From: Ignavibacteriales bacterium
GTDB taxonomy: Bacteria; Bacteroidota; Ignavibacteria; Ignavibacteriales; Melioribacteraceae
Length of the DNA: 64,000 nucleotides
Reading direction: 5' to 3'
NCBI GenBank assembly: GCA_021740915.1
Contig: JAIOYW010000003.1
Coordinates: 1 to 64,000 of the forward strand
Shown here: piece after piece, positions 35,894-45,671 of the stretch
How positions within the stretch are numbered: the first letter of the stretch is position 1
Layout of the letters: the number at the start of each line of letters is the position of its first letter
Notes under the pieces: model-generated
What the model was told of the DNA's origin: nothing
What the model saw: only the letters and a program-made list of their open reading frames with translations
The model's database searches: none
Program-made: the position numbers and the translations under genes

Positions 35894-36886
35894 ATGCCTG
35901 AAAATAATCTGAATATTGCCATAATTGGTAGCGGAAAGTGGGGGATGAACCACGTAAAAACAGCAAGTTTTTTGCTTGGCCCGACTAATGTAACTGTTTG
36001 TGATACATTTCCGGGGGCTAAGGTAAAGGTTGACGAAGTTTCAAAAGAGATTAAGTTTACTCATGATCTTAACGAGATTATTAATAATAATAGTATTGCC
36101 GGAGTCATAGTCGCTACTCCCGCAGAAACACATTTCGAAGTAACGGAAAAATTATTACTTGGCGGAAAGCATGTGCTTGTCGAAAAACCAATCACTCTCA
36201 TTTCGCACGAAGCAGCAAAGTTAATTGAAATTGCTGAAGTAAAATCTCTTACCTTGATGGTTGGTCACGTCCTTTTATTTCATCCGGCAATAATAAAATT
36301 GAAACAATTGATTGATGAAGGTAAAATTGGTGAACTCCAATATATATATAGCAACAGGTTGAATTTAGGTACTATCAGAAGCGAAGAAAATTCACTTTGG
36401 AGTTTTGCCCCGCATGACATATCGATTATTCAGTACCTTTGTGGAAATGACCCGATATCGGTATATGCAAAGGGAGCAGACCTGGTCCAAAGTGGTATTG
36501 AGGATACAACTTTAACTTATCTCGCTTACCCCAATAACGTACATGCCCACATTTTTGTTAGCTGGCTTCACCCATTCAAAGAACAAAGACTAGTTGTTAT
36601 TGGAGAAAAAGGCATGTTTGTCTTTGAGGATAGCTTAAAGACTGAAAAACTTAAATTTTACAAAAAAGGATTTCTTGTCGTAAATGGATCTGTTGAAAAG
36701 TTTGAATCTGAATATGAGGTTGTAAGTTTTGAGAACACACAGCCATTAGCTGAAGAGCATAAGCATTTTTACAATTGTATTATTAACAACACAAAACCAC
36801 TTACTGACGGCCCGCATGCTTTGGAAGTTCTGAAAATACTTGAGAAGGCTACGGAGAGCATTAAATCTATTATTAAAAATTATTAA
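35894..36886 (+). CDS. Gfo/Idh/MocA oxidoreductase, WbpB-like
   Basis: A 330-residue NAD-dependent sugar dehydrogenase: Rossmann GSGKWGMNH near residue 12, VATPAETHFEV, and the family EKP motif (HVLVEKPIT). In a four-gene set with an acetyltransferase, aminotransferase and UDP-GlcNAc dehydrogenase it fits WbpB, which oxidises UDP-GlcNAcA at C3. First gene of the plus-strand locus; 22 bases before the next. Confidence 0.82.
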   Translation: MPENNLNIAIIGSGKWGMNHVKTASFLLGPTNVTVCDTFPGAKVKVDEVSKEIKFTHDLNEIINNNSIAGVIVATPAETHFEVTEKLLLGGKHVLVEKPITLISHEAAKLIEIAEVKSLTLMVGHVLLFHPAIIKLKQLIDEGKIGELQYIYSNRLNLGTIRSEENSLWSFAPHDISIIQYLCGNDPISVYAKGADLVQSGIEDTTLTYLAYPNNVHAHIFVSWLHPFKEQRLVVIGEKGMFVFEDSLKTEKLKFYKKGFLVVNGSVEKFESEYEVVSFENTQPLAEEHKHFYNCIINNTKPLTDGPHALEVLKILEKATESIKSIIKNY

Positions 36887-36908
36887 CTAATTTTTCGGAA
36901 TATCAAAA

Positions 36909-37496
36909 ATGGAAGAGAAAAACTTTTTCGTTCACAATCTCGCTGTTGTGGATGACAATGTTGAAATAGGCGAAGGTTCAAAAATCTGGCATTTTTCACA
37001 TGTGCAATCAGGATCGAAAATTGGAAAAAAATGTATCCTCGGGCAAAATGTGAATGTCGGGAACAATGTTAATATAGGTAATTATGTAAAGATTCAGAAC
37101 AATGTTTCTGTCTATGAAGGTGTCGAACTTGAAGATTATGTGTTTTGTGGGCCGTCGATGGTATTTACCAACATTCTGGACCCAAGGAGTAAATATCCCC
37201 AGGTTGGCGCAAAATATTATATCAAAACCCAAGTGAAGGAAGGCGCTTCTCTCGGTGCAAACAGTACAATAGTTTGCGGGCATTCAATTGGCCGCTTCGC
37301 ATTTGTGGGGGCCGGGGCAGTTGTTACAAAAGATATTCCTGATTACGCATTAGTTGTTGGTAATCCTGCGAGAATAATTGGGTGGATGAGTGAAGGCGGC
37401 GAAAGACTGAAATTTGACAAAGACGGATTTGCGACATGCTCAAGAACCGGGATAAAATATCAGTTGAAAGACGGTATTGTTAAGGAGGTCAAATAA
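36909..37496 (+). CDS. Left-handed beta-helix N-acetyltransferase, WbpD-like
   Basis: A 195-residue hexapeptide-repeat acyltransferase (GEGSKIWHFSHVQSGSKIG, ILGQNVNVGNNVNIGNYVKI, GANSTIVCGHSIGRFAFVGA). The order and repeat count match WbpD-type enzymes that acetylate the 3-amino group of UDP-GlcNAc3NA. The gene ends one base before the aminotransferase start and contains that gene's ribosome site. Confidence 0.85.
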   Translation: MEEKNFFVHNLAVVDDNVEIGEGSKIWHFSHVQSGSKIGKKCILGQNVNVGNNVNIGNYVKIQNNVSVYEGVELEDYVFCGPSMVFTNILDPRSKYPQVGAKYYIKTQVKEGASLGANSTIVCGHSIGRFAFVGAGAVVTKDIPDYALVVGNPARIIGWMSEGGERLKFDKDGFATCSRTGIKYQLKDGIVKEVK

Positions 37497-37497
37497 T

Positions 37498-38721
37498 ATG
37501 AAAGTACCTCTTTTAGATCTCAAAGCACAATATAATTCGATTAAAACAGATATTGATAATGCATTATTAGGTGTTGCTGAATCACAGATGTTTATTCTCG
37601 GACCTGAAGTCGAAGCAATGGAAAAGGAACTCTGTGAATATCTTAATTGCAAACATGCTCTTGGTGTGTCTTCTGGTACCGATGCACTCCTAATTGCACT
37701 GATGGCAGCCGAGATTAAAGCCGGGGATGAGGTGATTGTCCCGACTTATTCATTTTTTGCAACTGCAGGTGTTGTAGCAAGACTTAACGCTATTCCGGTT
37801 TTTGCCGATATCGATCCTTATACTTTCAATATTGATCCCAAAGATATTGAAAGGAAAATTACTTCAAAAACCAAGGCAATTGTTCCAGTTCACCTTTATG
37901 GGCAGAGCGCAGATATGGGTCCAATAATGGAGATTGCAAATAAGCATAATCTGTTTGTTATTGAGGATGGAGCTCAGGCAATTGGTGTACAGTACAAAGA
38001 TGGCAAGAAAGTAGGGAATTTTGGACATATTGGTTGCTTTTCCTTCTTCCCTAGCAAGAATCTCGGATGTTTTGGGGATGGCGGATTAGTCACCACCAAT
38101 GATGATGCTATCTATGAGAGATTAAAGATATTAAGAGTACATGGTGGTAAGCCAAAGTATTACCATAGAATAATTGGCGGTAATTTCAGGTTAGATGCAA
38201 TTCAGGCTGCAATAATAAGAGTTAAACTTCCTCATCTCGACTCTTGGTCCGAAGCCCGCAGAAAAAATGCTGATCTATATACAAAATTCTTCATTGAAGC
38301 CGGATTAGCCGAGGGTGCTGGGAAACTTGAATTTGATGAAAAAAACAAGGCGCTTATCCCCAAAGCCGTTTATAATCCCGGTGACGACAGTATTAAGAAT
38401 TATCATATATACAACCAGTATGTGCTTCGGGTGGAAAAACGAAATGCACTTAAGAAATTCCTCATTGAAAATGGTATTGGGATTGAAATATATTACCCTG
38501 TACCTTTCCATAGACAGGAGTGTTTTACTTACTTAAATGCAAAAGATGAAGATTATCCTGTGTCAAACTGTGCTTGCAATGATTCATTTGCAGTACCGAT
38601 TTACCCAGAACTCTCAGCAGAGCAAATCAAATACGTTGTTGATAAAATCTCTGAATTTATGAAAAACAGCGATCAATATCCTATGGAATGCAAGCATTGT
38701 GATTGCATGAAGAACAGATAA
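37498..38721 (+). CDS. DegT/DnrJ/EryC1 aminotransferase, WbpE-like
   Basis: A 407-residue PLP aminotransferase. ATG 37498 is set by AAGGAGG at 37482-37488; an earlier in-frame start at 37477 lies within the previous gene. PLP lysine Lys187 in FFPSKNLGCFGDGG, with IEDGAQAIG before it and GGNFRLDAIQAAI after. It should aminate C3 of the ketosugar made by the WbpB-like enzyme. The last residues KHCDCMKNR add a small Cys-rich tail. Confidence 0.88.
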   Translation: MKVPLLDLKAQYNSIKTDIDNALLGVAESQMFILGPEVEAMEKELCEYLNCKHALGVSSGTDALLIALMAAEIKAGDEVIVPTYSFFATAGVVARLNAIPVFADIDPYTFNIDPKDIERKITSKTKAIVPVHLYGQSADMGPIMEIANKHNLFVIEDGAQAIGVQYKDGKKVGNFGHIGCFSFFPSKNLGCFGDGGLVTTNDDAIYERLKILRVHGGKPKYYHRIIGGNFRLDAIQAAIIRVKLPHLDSWSEARRKNADLYTKFFIEAGLAEGAGKLEFDEKNKALIPKAVYNPGDDSIKNYHIYNQYVLRVEKRNALKKFLIENGIGIEIYYPVPFHRQECFTYLNAKDEDYPVSNCACNDSFAVPIYPELSAEQIKYVVDKISEFMKNSDQYPMECKHCDCMKNR

Positions 38722-38762
38722 TAACATTGATATTAAAGTTAGTATAGAAAACGAGAAAAGTT

Positions 38763-40097
38763 ATGGCAGATTTAAAATCAGAATTACTTGAAAAAATTAA
38801 AAGCAAAAATCATAAAGTTGGTATTATCGGGCTTGGATATGTCGGCTTGCCTCTGGCCTTAGAGTTTGTGAGCAAAAATGTTAAGACAATTGGTTTTGAT
38901 ATTGATGACACTAAAATTCCTGTCCTCAATTCCGGAAAAAGTTATATTAAGCACATTGCTTCAGAACGTATTGCGAATGCAGTAAGATCAGAACTCTTTG
39001 AAGCCACCAGTGATTTTAGCCGATTGCCGGAAGTGGACGCAGTAATTATTGCTGTACCGACACCACTTAATAAGCACAGAGAACCGGATCTTTCTTACGT
39101 CGAAAGTTCTGCAAAAATAAGTGCGCAGTACTTACGGAAAGGACAATTAGTTGTCCTTGAATCCTCCACTTATCCCGGAACAACTGATGAAATATTACTC
39201 CCATTGTTAGAGAATTCGAATGGAAATAACTTCAAGGCCGGGGAAGATTTTTTCCTCGCGTTTTCACCTGAACGTGAAGATCCGAACAATCCAAATTTTA
39301 ATACAGCAACAATTCCTAAAGTTGTTGGAGGATTAACACCGGCTTGTCTTGAGGTTGCCTTGGCAGTTTATAATCAGATAATAGTGAAGACAGTCCCAGT
39401 TAGTTCACCTCGCGCTGCAGAAGCGACCAAATTACTCGAAAATATTTACCGTGCAATTAACATTGCGTTGGTCAATGAATTGAAGATGGTATTTGATAAG
39501 ATGGATATCGATGTTTGGGAAGTGATCGATGCAGCCAAAACTAAACCCTTTGGTTTTAATGCTTTTTATCCCGGACCAGGTCTTGGGGGCCATTGTATCC
39601 CAATCGATCCTTTCTACCTGACATGGAAAGCTAGACAGTATGATCAGCATACTCGATTTATTGAGCTTGCTGGTGAGATCAATACTTATCAACCATATTA
39701 TGTTGTTGAAAGATGTGCGGATATTTTGAACGGATATCAGAAGACATTAAAAAATGCAAAGGTATTGATATTGGGAGCTGCTTATAAAAAAGATATTGAT
39801 GATATGCGGGAATCGCCTTCTCTTAAGCTGATAAGCCTTCTCAGAGGCAAAGGAGCTATAGTTGATTATAACGATCCTTACATACCTAAAATGCCATCTA
39901 CCAGAAAGTATAAATATGAGATGACTTCAATAGAGCTGACCCCTGAAAATCTTTCAGGTTATGATCTGGTGCTTTTGAGTACAGATCATTCGGATTATGA
40001 CTATAAGTTTATTGCTTCACATGCGAAGTTAACTGTTGACACCAGAAATGCTTTTGAAAAAGCAGGTGTTAAAAATCAAAATATATTCAAGGCATAA
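38763..40097 (+). CDS. UDP-N-acetylglucosamine 6-dehydrogenase, WbpA-like
   Basis: A 444-residue nucleotide-sugar dehydrogenase of the UDP-Glc/GDP-Man dehydrogenase family: GIIGLGYVGLPLALEF, VPTPLNKHREPDLSYV, ESSTYPGTTDE, and the catalytic-cysteine motif GPGLGGHCIPIDP (about 270-282). It belongs to the UDP-GlcNAc-oxidising branch (WbpA/WecC-like) and supplies UDP-GlcNAcA to the three preceding enzymes. The next gene starts directly after the stop codon. Confidence 0.88.
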   Translation: MADLKSELLEKIKSKNHKVGIIGLGYVGLPLALEFVSKNVKTIGFDIDDTKIPVLNSGKSYIKHIASERIANAVRSELFEATSDFSRLPEVDAVIIAVPTPLNKHREPDLSYVESSAKISAQYLRKGQLVVLESSTYPGTTDEILLPLLENSNGNNFKAGEDFFLAFSPEREDPNNPNFNTATIPKVVGGLTPACLEVALAVYNQIIVKTVPVSSPRAAEATKLLENIYRAINIALVNELKMVFDKMDIDVWEVIDAAKTKPFGFNAFYPGPGLGGHCIPIDPFYLTWKARQYDQHTRFIELAGEINTYQPYYVVERCADILNGYQKTLKNAKVLILGAAYKKDIDDMRESPSLKLISLLRGKGAIVDYNDPYIPKMPSTRKYKYEMTSIELTPENLSGYDLVLLSTDHSDYDYKFIASHAKLTVDTRNAFEKAGVKNQNIFKA

Positions 40098-41183
40098 ATG
40101 AGCAAAATTCTGGTAACAGGCGGTGCCGGATTTATAGGGAGCAATCTTGTAGATCATTTTCTTGGTCTGGGTCATGAAGTAGTATGCCTTGATGATCTCA
40201 GCACTGGTTTTGAAAAAAACATCTCACATCAATTCAATAACCCCAGATTTACCTTTATTAAGGGCGACATAAGAGATCTCGAAACTTGCCGTGAAGCATT
40301 GAAGGGTTGTGAGTATGTTTCACATCAGGCTGCCTTGGGATCCGTACCGCGTTCTATTGCTGATCCTGCGAATACAAACTCAGTAAATATCAGCGGTTTC
40401 CTCAATATGCTGATCGCTGCCCGTGATGCAAAGATTAATCGTTTTGTATATGCTGCAAGTTCCAGTACTTATGGTGATTCAAAAAAGTTGCCCAAGGTTG
40501 AAGAAGAAATTGGAAAGCCACTTTCCCCATATGCAATTACCAAATATGTTAATGAGCTTTATGCTGATGTTTTTGCCAAAACGTACGGAATGCAATGTAT
40601 AGGTTTGCGTTATTTTAACGTATTCGGCAGAAGACAGAACCCGGAAGGAGCATATGCTGCTGTAATCCCTCAATGGGTTAAACAACTCATTAATCATCAA
40701 TCTCCTGTTATTAACGGTGATGGGAGTTATAGCCGAGACTTTACTTACATTGACAATGTTCTCCAGGCAAATGAAAAAGCACTATTCACCACTACCGAGC
40801 GAATAAATTGTGGGCAGAGGGAGTACTATAATCTCGAGTTGGAAGAACATAAGTATCTGCTTCAAAATGAGGCTCATTCTGATAAAGTATCATCAAACAT
40901 AAATTATTTCTCTGAAGTCTTTAATATTGCTTTCGGAGGAAACACTACGCTTCTGAACTTATATGCTACTTTAAGAGATAATTTAGCAATGCATGACGAA
41001 AAAATTAAACCCCTTGAACCAAAATTTGGGCCTTATAGAGTTGGTGATGTACCACATTCTCAAGCAAGCATCTTGAAGGCAGAAACAATTATTAATTATA
41101 AACCTATCTACGATGCCACAAAAGGATTTGAACTGGCGGCAGAGTGGTATTATAAAAATATTTTAAAAAATAGAAGATCATGA
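40098..41183 (+). CDS. UDP-GlcNAc 4-epimerase-like SDR (WbpP-like)
   Basis: A 361-residue extended short-chain dehydrogenase: VTGGAGFIGSNLVDH NAD motif, SSSTYGD and YAITK catalytic motifs, HQAALGSVPRS and RYFNVFGRRQ. The pattern is that of WbpP/TviC-type UDP-GlcNAc(A) C4 epimerases. It could give the galacto form of GlcNAc or GlcNAcA for the glycan. Stop overlaps the next ATG (ATGA). Confidence 0.82.
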   Translation: MSKILVTGGAGFIGSNLVDHFLGLGHEVVCLDDLSTGFEKNISHQFNNPRFTFIKGDIRDLETCREALKGCEYVSHQAALGSVPRSIADPANTNSVNISGFLNMLIAARDAKINRFVYAASSSTYGDSKKLPKVEEEIGKPLSPYAITKYVNELYADVFAKTYGMQCIGLRYFNVFGRRQNPEGAYAAVIPQWVKQLINHQSPVINGDGSYSRDFTYIDNVLQANEKALFTTTERINCGQREYYNLELEEHKYLLQNEAHSDKVSSNINYFSEVFNIAFGGNTTLLNLYATLRDNLAMHDEKIKPLEPKFGPYRVGDVPHSQASILKAETIINYKPIYDATKGFELAAEWYYKNILKNRRS

Positions 41184-42244
41184 CAAAAATTTTAATTACT
41201 GGAGCGGCAGGGTTCATTGGTTTTCATTTAGTGGAGAAACTTATTAAAAATGATAACTGGGATATTGTCGGTCTTGATAATATCAACGATTATTATGATG
41301 TAAAATTAAAATACGATAGACTAAATGAATCCGGGATTTCTTTTGCGAAAATTATATATAATAATCTTGTCATTAGTAAGAAGTCGAATAAATATCGTTT
41401 TGTCAAACTTGATTTAGTAGATAAAGTAAAAATAATGCAGCTTTTTGTAAAAGAAAAATTTGATTATGTTGTTAACTTAGCAGCACAAGCAGGAGTGAGG
41501 TATTCTTTAGAAAATCCGGATAGTTACATCCAAAGTAATATTGTCGGTTTTTTGAATATTCTTGAGGGGTGTCGATTTAATAATATCAAACACCTGATAT
41601 ATGCGAGCAGTTCGAGTGTTTATGGGGCTAATATAAAAACACCTTTTTCGACATCGGATAACGTCGATCACCCAATCTCTTTGTATGCTGCAACCAAGAA
41701 ATCGAATGAATTGATGGCTCATACTTATAGTCACCTATACAACATTCCTGTGACAGGATTGCGGTTTTTTACTGTTTATGGACCATGGGGCAGACCAGAT
41801 ATGGCGACATTTCTTTTCGCGAAAGCTATTGCTACCGAAACTCCTCTTAAGGTTTTTAATTTTGGTCAAATGAAAAGAGATTTTACTTACATTAGTGATA
41901 TTATAGATAGTCTTTATAGATTGATCGAAAAGGCACCAATTTGTCTTGTGAATAATTCGCGTTTTCAATCCACTTCGAGTGTGGCAAAATATCGTCTGTT
42001 TAACATCGGAAATAGCAATCCAGTTGAGTTAAATTACTTCATTAATATACTTGAAAAAGAATTGGGTAAAAAAGCGAAAAGAAATTACCTTCCAATGCAA
42101 CCGGGTGATTTATCTGAAACTTATGCAAGTGTCGATGATTTGAAAGAATACATCGGATTCAGTCCAAAACTACAGATTGAAGATGGATTACATGATTACA
42201 TCAAATGGTTCAAAAGTTATTACAAATATCCTTTATCTAGGTGA
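41180..42244 (+). CDS. UDP-glucuronate epimerase-like SDR (CapI type)
   Basis: A 354-residue extended SDR with ITGAAGFIGFHLVEKL, LDNINDYYDVKLKYDRL, AAQAGVRYSLENP, SSSSVYG and YAATKKSNE, RFFTVYGPWGRPDMA. These are the hallmarks of UDP-glucuronate 4-epimerases (CapI/GAE). From here on codon usage becomes visibly more AT-rich than in the four preceding genes. Four-base overlap with the previous gene. Confidence 0.82.
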   Translation: MTKILITGAAGFIGFHLVEKLIKNDNWDIVGLDNINDYYDVKLKYDRLNESGISFAKIIYNNLVISKKSNKYRFVKLDLVDKVKIMQLFVKEKFDYVVNLAAQAGVRYSLENPDSYIQSNIVGFLNILEGCRFNNIKHLIYASSSSVYGANIKTPFSTSDNVDHPISLYAATKKSNELMAHTYSHLYNIPVTGLRFFTVYGPWGRPDMATFLFAKAIATETPLKVFNFGQMKRDFTYISDIIDSLYRLIEKAPICLVNNSRFQSTSSVAKYRLFNIGNSNPVELNYFINILEKELGKKAKRNYLPMQPGDLSETYASVDDLKEYIGFSPKLQIEDGLHDYIKWFKSYYKYPLSR

Positions 42245-42249
42245 ATAGC

Positions 42250-43131
42250 ATGGAATTAACAATTATTATGCCCTGTTTCAATGAGCAAGATGCAATCAGA
42301 AAGACTGTGGATGCACTGGTAAATGAGATAGCTTCAAATAAACTTTCTTGGAAAATAATTATTGTAAATGATGGCTCTACAGATGGCACTGCTCAGATTC
42401 TTTCTACTTTAAAGTGGAAACTTTTGCGGGTGATTGAACATCCATATAATAAAGGGTATGGCGCAGCTTTAAAAACTGGAATAAGAAATGCAGAGACAGA
42501 ATATGTTGCGTTATTCGATGCTGATGGCCAACATGATTTTTACGATTTACTCAATATGACCAGAGTAATTAATAACTTCGATATGTTAATTGGGCAAAGG
42601 GGAAAAACTTCACACAGAGATTGGACACGAAGACCTGGTAAATGGATAATATCCAAAGTTGCAAATTATTTGACAGAAACAAAAATACCAGATATTAATT
42701 CTGGACTCAGAGTTGTTAAAAAAGATGTTATCTGTAAATTGTTACACTTGTTTCCCGAAGGATTTTCATTCTCAACTACTTCGACAATTGCATTTCTTAA
42801 TTTGGGATATAATGTAGGTTATTACCCTATTGTTGCAGTTAAAAGAATTGGAAAAAGTACAGTCCGTCAATTTAAACATGGATCACAGACTATTTTATTA
42901 ATTTTTAGATTAATTGTACTGTTTAATCCACTCAAAGTATTTTTACCCGCCTCATTTTATCTCTGGTTTTTGGGTCTTACATATGAGATCATTTATGGAA
43001 TAATTCTATATCCTAAAGGTATAAAATTAATACCCGCCGCATTTTTCTTGATGATTACATCGATAATTATTTTCTTTTTTGGTCTCGTTGTTGATCAGTT
43101 GAGCGAAATGAGAAAAAATAACTTTAATTGA
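42250..43131 (+). CDS. Family 2 glycosyltransferase (DPM1-like)
   Basis: A 293-residue GT-A enzyme: IIMPCFNEQDAIRKTVD, IIVNDGSTDGT and ALFDADGQHDFYDL (nucleotide and metal binding), then two C-terminal membrane segments. It resembles polyprenyl-phosphate mannose/glucose synthases that load sugar onto lipid carrier. ATG 42250 is preferred over GTG 42241, which overlaps the previous stop. Confidence 0.85.
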   Translation: MELTIIMPCFNEQDAIRKTVDALVNEIASNKLSWKIIIVNDGSTDGTAQILSTLKWKLLRVIEHPYNKGYGAALKTGIRNAETEYVALFDADGQHDFYDLLNMTRVINNFDMLIGQRGKTSHRDWTRRPGKWIISKVANYLTETKIPDINSGLRVVKKDVICKLLHLFPEGFSFSTTSTIAFLNLGYNVGYYPIVAVKRIGKSTVRQFKHGSQTILLIFRLIVLFNPLKVFLPASFYLWFLGLTYEIIYGIILYPKGIKLIPAAFFLMITSIIIFFFGLVVDQLSEMRKNNFN

Positions 43132-43136
43132 AAATT

Positions 43137-44189
43137 ATGCTTCCAATGGAAATTAAGAAAAATGAATTGTATGTTGGGTTTTCAAATGACGATTCAATTC
43201 GAAATGAGGCCTCATCTGGAGGTATTGTTACTGCTTTATTAACCTATTTGCTGCGTAATCGAATTGTGGATGGGGTGATTGTATCAAGAATTGAATCTGA
43301 AAATGGCGTTATCAAAGCAGTATCAAAAATTATTTCAGATTTTGAAGAAATTAAACATTATGCAGGAAGTTCATATGTTGATACTCCAGTTCTTTCTACT
43401 GTTAAGAACATTATTGCTTTCAAGGGAAAAGTTGCAATTGTTGCTTTGCCCTGTCAAATGAAATCATATCACGAAATACTTTCTAAAAATGATAAACTAA
43501 AATCAAAAATTATTTTAACGATAAGCCTTTTTTGTCGAGGAAATGTTACTTCAAAATTTTATGACGATTATTTTAAAAAGACACATATTAACACTGATAA
43601 TATTGAGCGTATAAAAATTAAACGTGGGTATATTAAGGGGCAAGTTGAAATTAAACGGTATAATAAGGAAGTTGAAAAAGTTAATTTCAGTGATATGAAT
43701 TTTTACAGAATTTCAGGAGTTCACTCCAAGAGATTGTGTTTATCCTGCACCGAGCATCTGGGAGTTAATGCAGATATTTCGGTCGGTGACATTTTTACTT
43801 CCCAATTTAAAAATCATCCTATTAAGCATTCTGCAATAATCCCCCGTTCTGGGATTGCTTTGGAAATACTAACTAATATGATTAACGATGCTGAAATCAC
43901 ATTAAAATATTTTGGTGCGGATAATTATAACAAGTATTTTAAGAAAAATATTCACTTTGATTCGAATCTCACTAGTCGAAAGTATGCCGCTAAAATTCTC
44001 GGAATTAATTTGGGAAATACAGCGTGGAAACCAGATACTCTAAACTTATTTCACGTTTGTGCCTGGTTGATTTATTTTGCTAATTATAGATTATCCAAGA
44101 ATAAAAATGGCAATAAATTTATTTATTCGCTGCCAAAAATATATTTCCGGATCGCTGCGTACTTAATTAAATTTTTATCCAAGTTATAA
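43137..44189 (+). CDS. FrhB/FdhB-family protein of polysaccharide loci
   Basis: A 350-residue protein of the coenzyme F420 hydrogenase/dehydrogenase beta-subunit family: NEASSGGIVTALLTYLL near the start, ALPCQMKSYHEI, and a Cys cluster CLSCTEHLGVNADISVGD near residue 200 that may hold an iron-sulfur cluster. Such proteins repeatedly sit next to polysaccharide pyruvyl transferases, as here, but their reaction is unproven. Start uncertain among TTG 43128, ATG 43137 and ATG 43146. Confidence 0.78.
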   Translation: MLPMEIKKNELYVGFSNDDSIRNEASSGGIVTALLTYLLRNRIVDGVIVSRIESENGVIKAVSKIISDFEEIKHYAGSSYVDTPVLSTVKNIIAFKGKVAIVALPCQMKSYHEILSKNDKLKSKIILTISLFCRGNVTSKFYDDYFKKTHINTDNIERIKIKRGYIKGQVEIKRYNKEVEKVNFSDMNFYRISGVHSKRLCLSCTEHLGVNADISVGDIFTSQFKNHPIKHSAIIPRSGIALEILTNMINDAEITLKYFGADNYNKYFKKNIHFDSNLTSRKYAAKILGINLGNTAWKPDTLNLFHVCAWLIYFANYRLSKNKNGNKFIYSLPKIYFRIAAYLIKFLSKL

Positions 44190-44204
44190 ATGTTAAGGAG
44201 ATAC

Positions 44205-45440
44205 ATGCAACAATCAATTATTTCAACATTTGCAGTTTCTCGGACTGGGAATCGTGGTGCAGTTGCCATGTTAGAAAGTGCGATTGATAACTTGACTTTA
44301 GAACCCAATAATAATTGTATCAATGTATTTACAGTATATCCACACGACGACAGAAAGTTACCTAAACAAAAATATGTAGAAATATTCAATGGTACTCCAC
44401 AGAACTTAGTATTTAAATTGATTCCTTTGGCTTTGATCTTCCGGATGCTTCATTTTATTCCAAAAATTGAAAAAATACTAGGTGCAGAATTCAATGCTTT
44501 AAACAGTTCAAAACTTGTTTTATTAATTGGCGGCACTACTTTTAGCGATGCACAAATAGTTAAAATCATTTATAATGTAATTTGTGCTCTTCCAGCAATA
44601 ATACTAAATAAAAGAACAATGATGTACTCACAAACCATTGGCCCTTTCAATAAAAAATTTAATCTGCACTTGGCCAAGTGGACATTATCAAAAATAGATT
44701 TTGTTGTCCCAAGAGGCAGAGGGAGTTTTGAAAATTTAAAAAAGATTGGAATTAATAGATGTGATTATTTTGCAGATTCGGCATTTTCGTTGATTATCTC
44801 AAGTCAAATCAAAGAAACTATTAGAAAGGAATATGAATTAATATGTAAGTCAAATCAGAAAATAGTTGGTATTTCAATAAATTCGATTGTTGAAAGTAAA
44901 TCATCAGAATATGGAATCCCCCATAATCAAATATGGCAGAATTTTATTGACTATTTATTAAATGAAGGCTATTTTGTATTGATTATTCCGCATAGCATTA
45001 GGAAGAATAGTCTTAAAAAACACAACAACGATTTAATTACAGTAAAACAAATAATGGAAAATATTGATAAAAGTAAAAGTTATAAAATTATCGATAATGA
45101 CTATAATTGTAAGGAACTACGTGAACTTGTTGGTATTTGTGATTATTATATCGCATCTAGATTTCATTCAATGATCTCTGCCTTGAGTAATTCTGTTCCG
45201 GTATTTGTCGTGGGTTGGGGGTTTCAAAAATACTATGAAGTTATGACTGAATTTGAATTGTCAGAATATTGTTATGATGCTAAAGAATTAAAATTAGAGT
45301 TGCTTATTAATGGGTTTACCCGGATTACTTCAGAATCAATTACGATTAAACAATCGATTATTCGAAATTTGTCCCGAGTAATCGAATCATCACAAAAAAA
45401 TCATTCAAAAGCTCTGGAGTTGTTGAAGAGTGGGCAATAA
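44205..45440 (+). CDS. Polysaccharide pyruvyl transferase family protein
   Basis: A 411-residue protein of the PF04230 type: SRTGNRGAVAMLESAIDNL at the start, LIGGTTFSDAQ, SQTIGPFNKKFN, and ASRFHSMISALSNSVPVFVVGWG at the C-terminus. The family adds pyruvate ketals from PEP to sugars. ATG 44205 is chosen because TAAGGAG lies 4 bases upstream; ATG 44190 precedes that site. Forms a pair with the FrhB-like gene. Confidence 0.85.
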   Translation: MQQSIISTFAVSRTGNRGAVAMLESAIDNLTLEPNNNCINVFTVYPHDDRKLPKQKYVEIFNGTPQNLVFKLIPLALIFRMLHFIPKIEKILGAEFNALNSSKLVLLIGGTTFSDAQIVKIIYNVICALPAIILNKRTMMYSQTIGPFNKKFNLHLAKWTLSKIDFVVPRGRGSFENLKKIGINRCDYFADSAFSLIISSQIKETIRKEYELICKSNQKIVGISINSIVESKSSEYGIPHNQIWQNFIDYLLNEGYFVLIIPHSIRKNSLKKHNNDLITVKQIMENIDKSKSYKIIDNDYNCKELRELVGICDYYIASRFHSMISALSNSVPVFVVGWGFQKYYEVMTEFELSEYCYDAKELKLELLINGFTRITSESITIKQSIIRNLSRVIESSQKNHSKALELLKSGQ

Positions 45441-45671
45441 TCATCTAGTTGTTCGTCATTCTTGAGAATTCTAAATTGCAGATAATGAATATTTAGCTGT
45501 ATGCATTTTCCTGAATTATATTCGATAATTTGAATGAGTTTTATCAATCGTTAATAGGTGGTGTTTAAAATTCTTTCTGATTGTTGAAATACTTAGCATC
45601 GCCCATTACTCTTTCCGTTAAACAAAAAGTGTTTTGGCCCTGGTCAATAATTAGTAAATGTTAATTATTCA

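Noticed and set aside
37498-38721. The missing LegC aminotransferase
   Set aside because: It is embedded between WbpD- and WbpA-like genes with overlapping control signals and fits WbpE; it is 11 kb from the legionaminate-like block.
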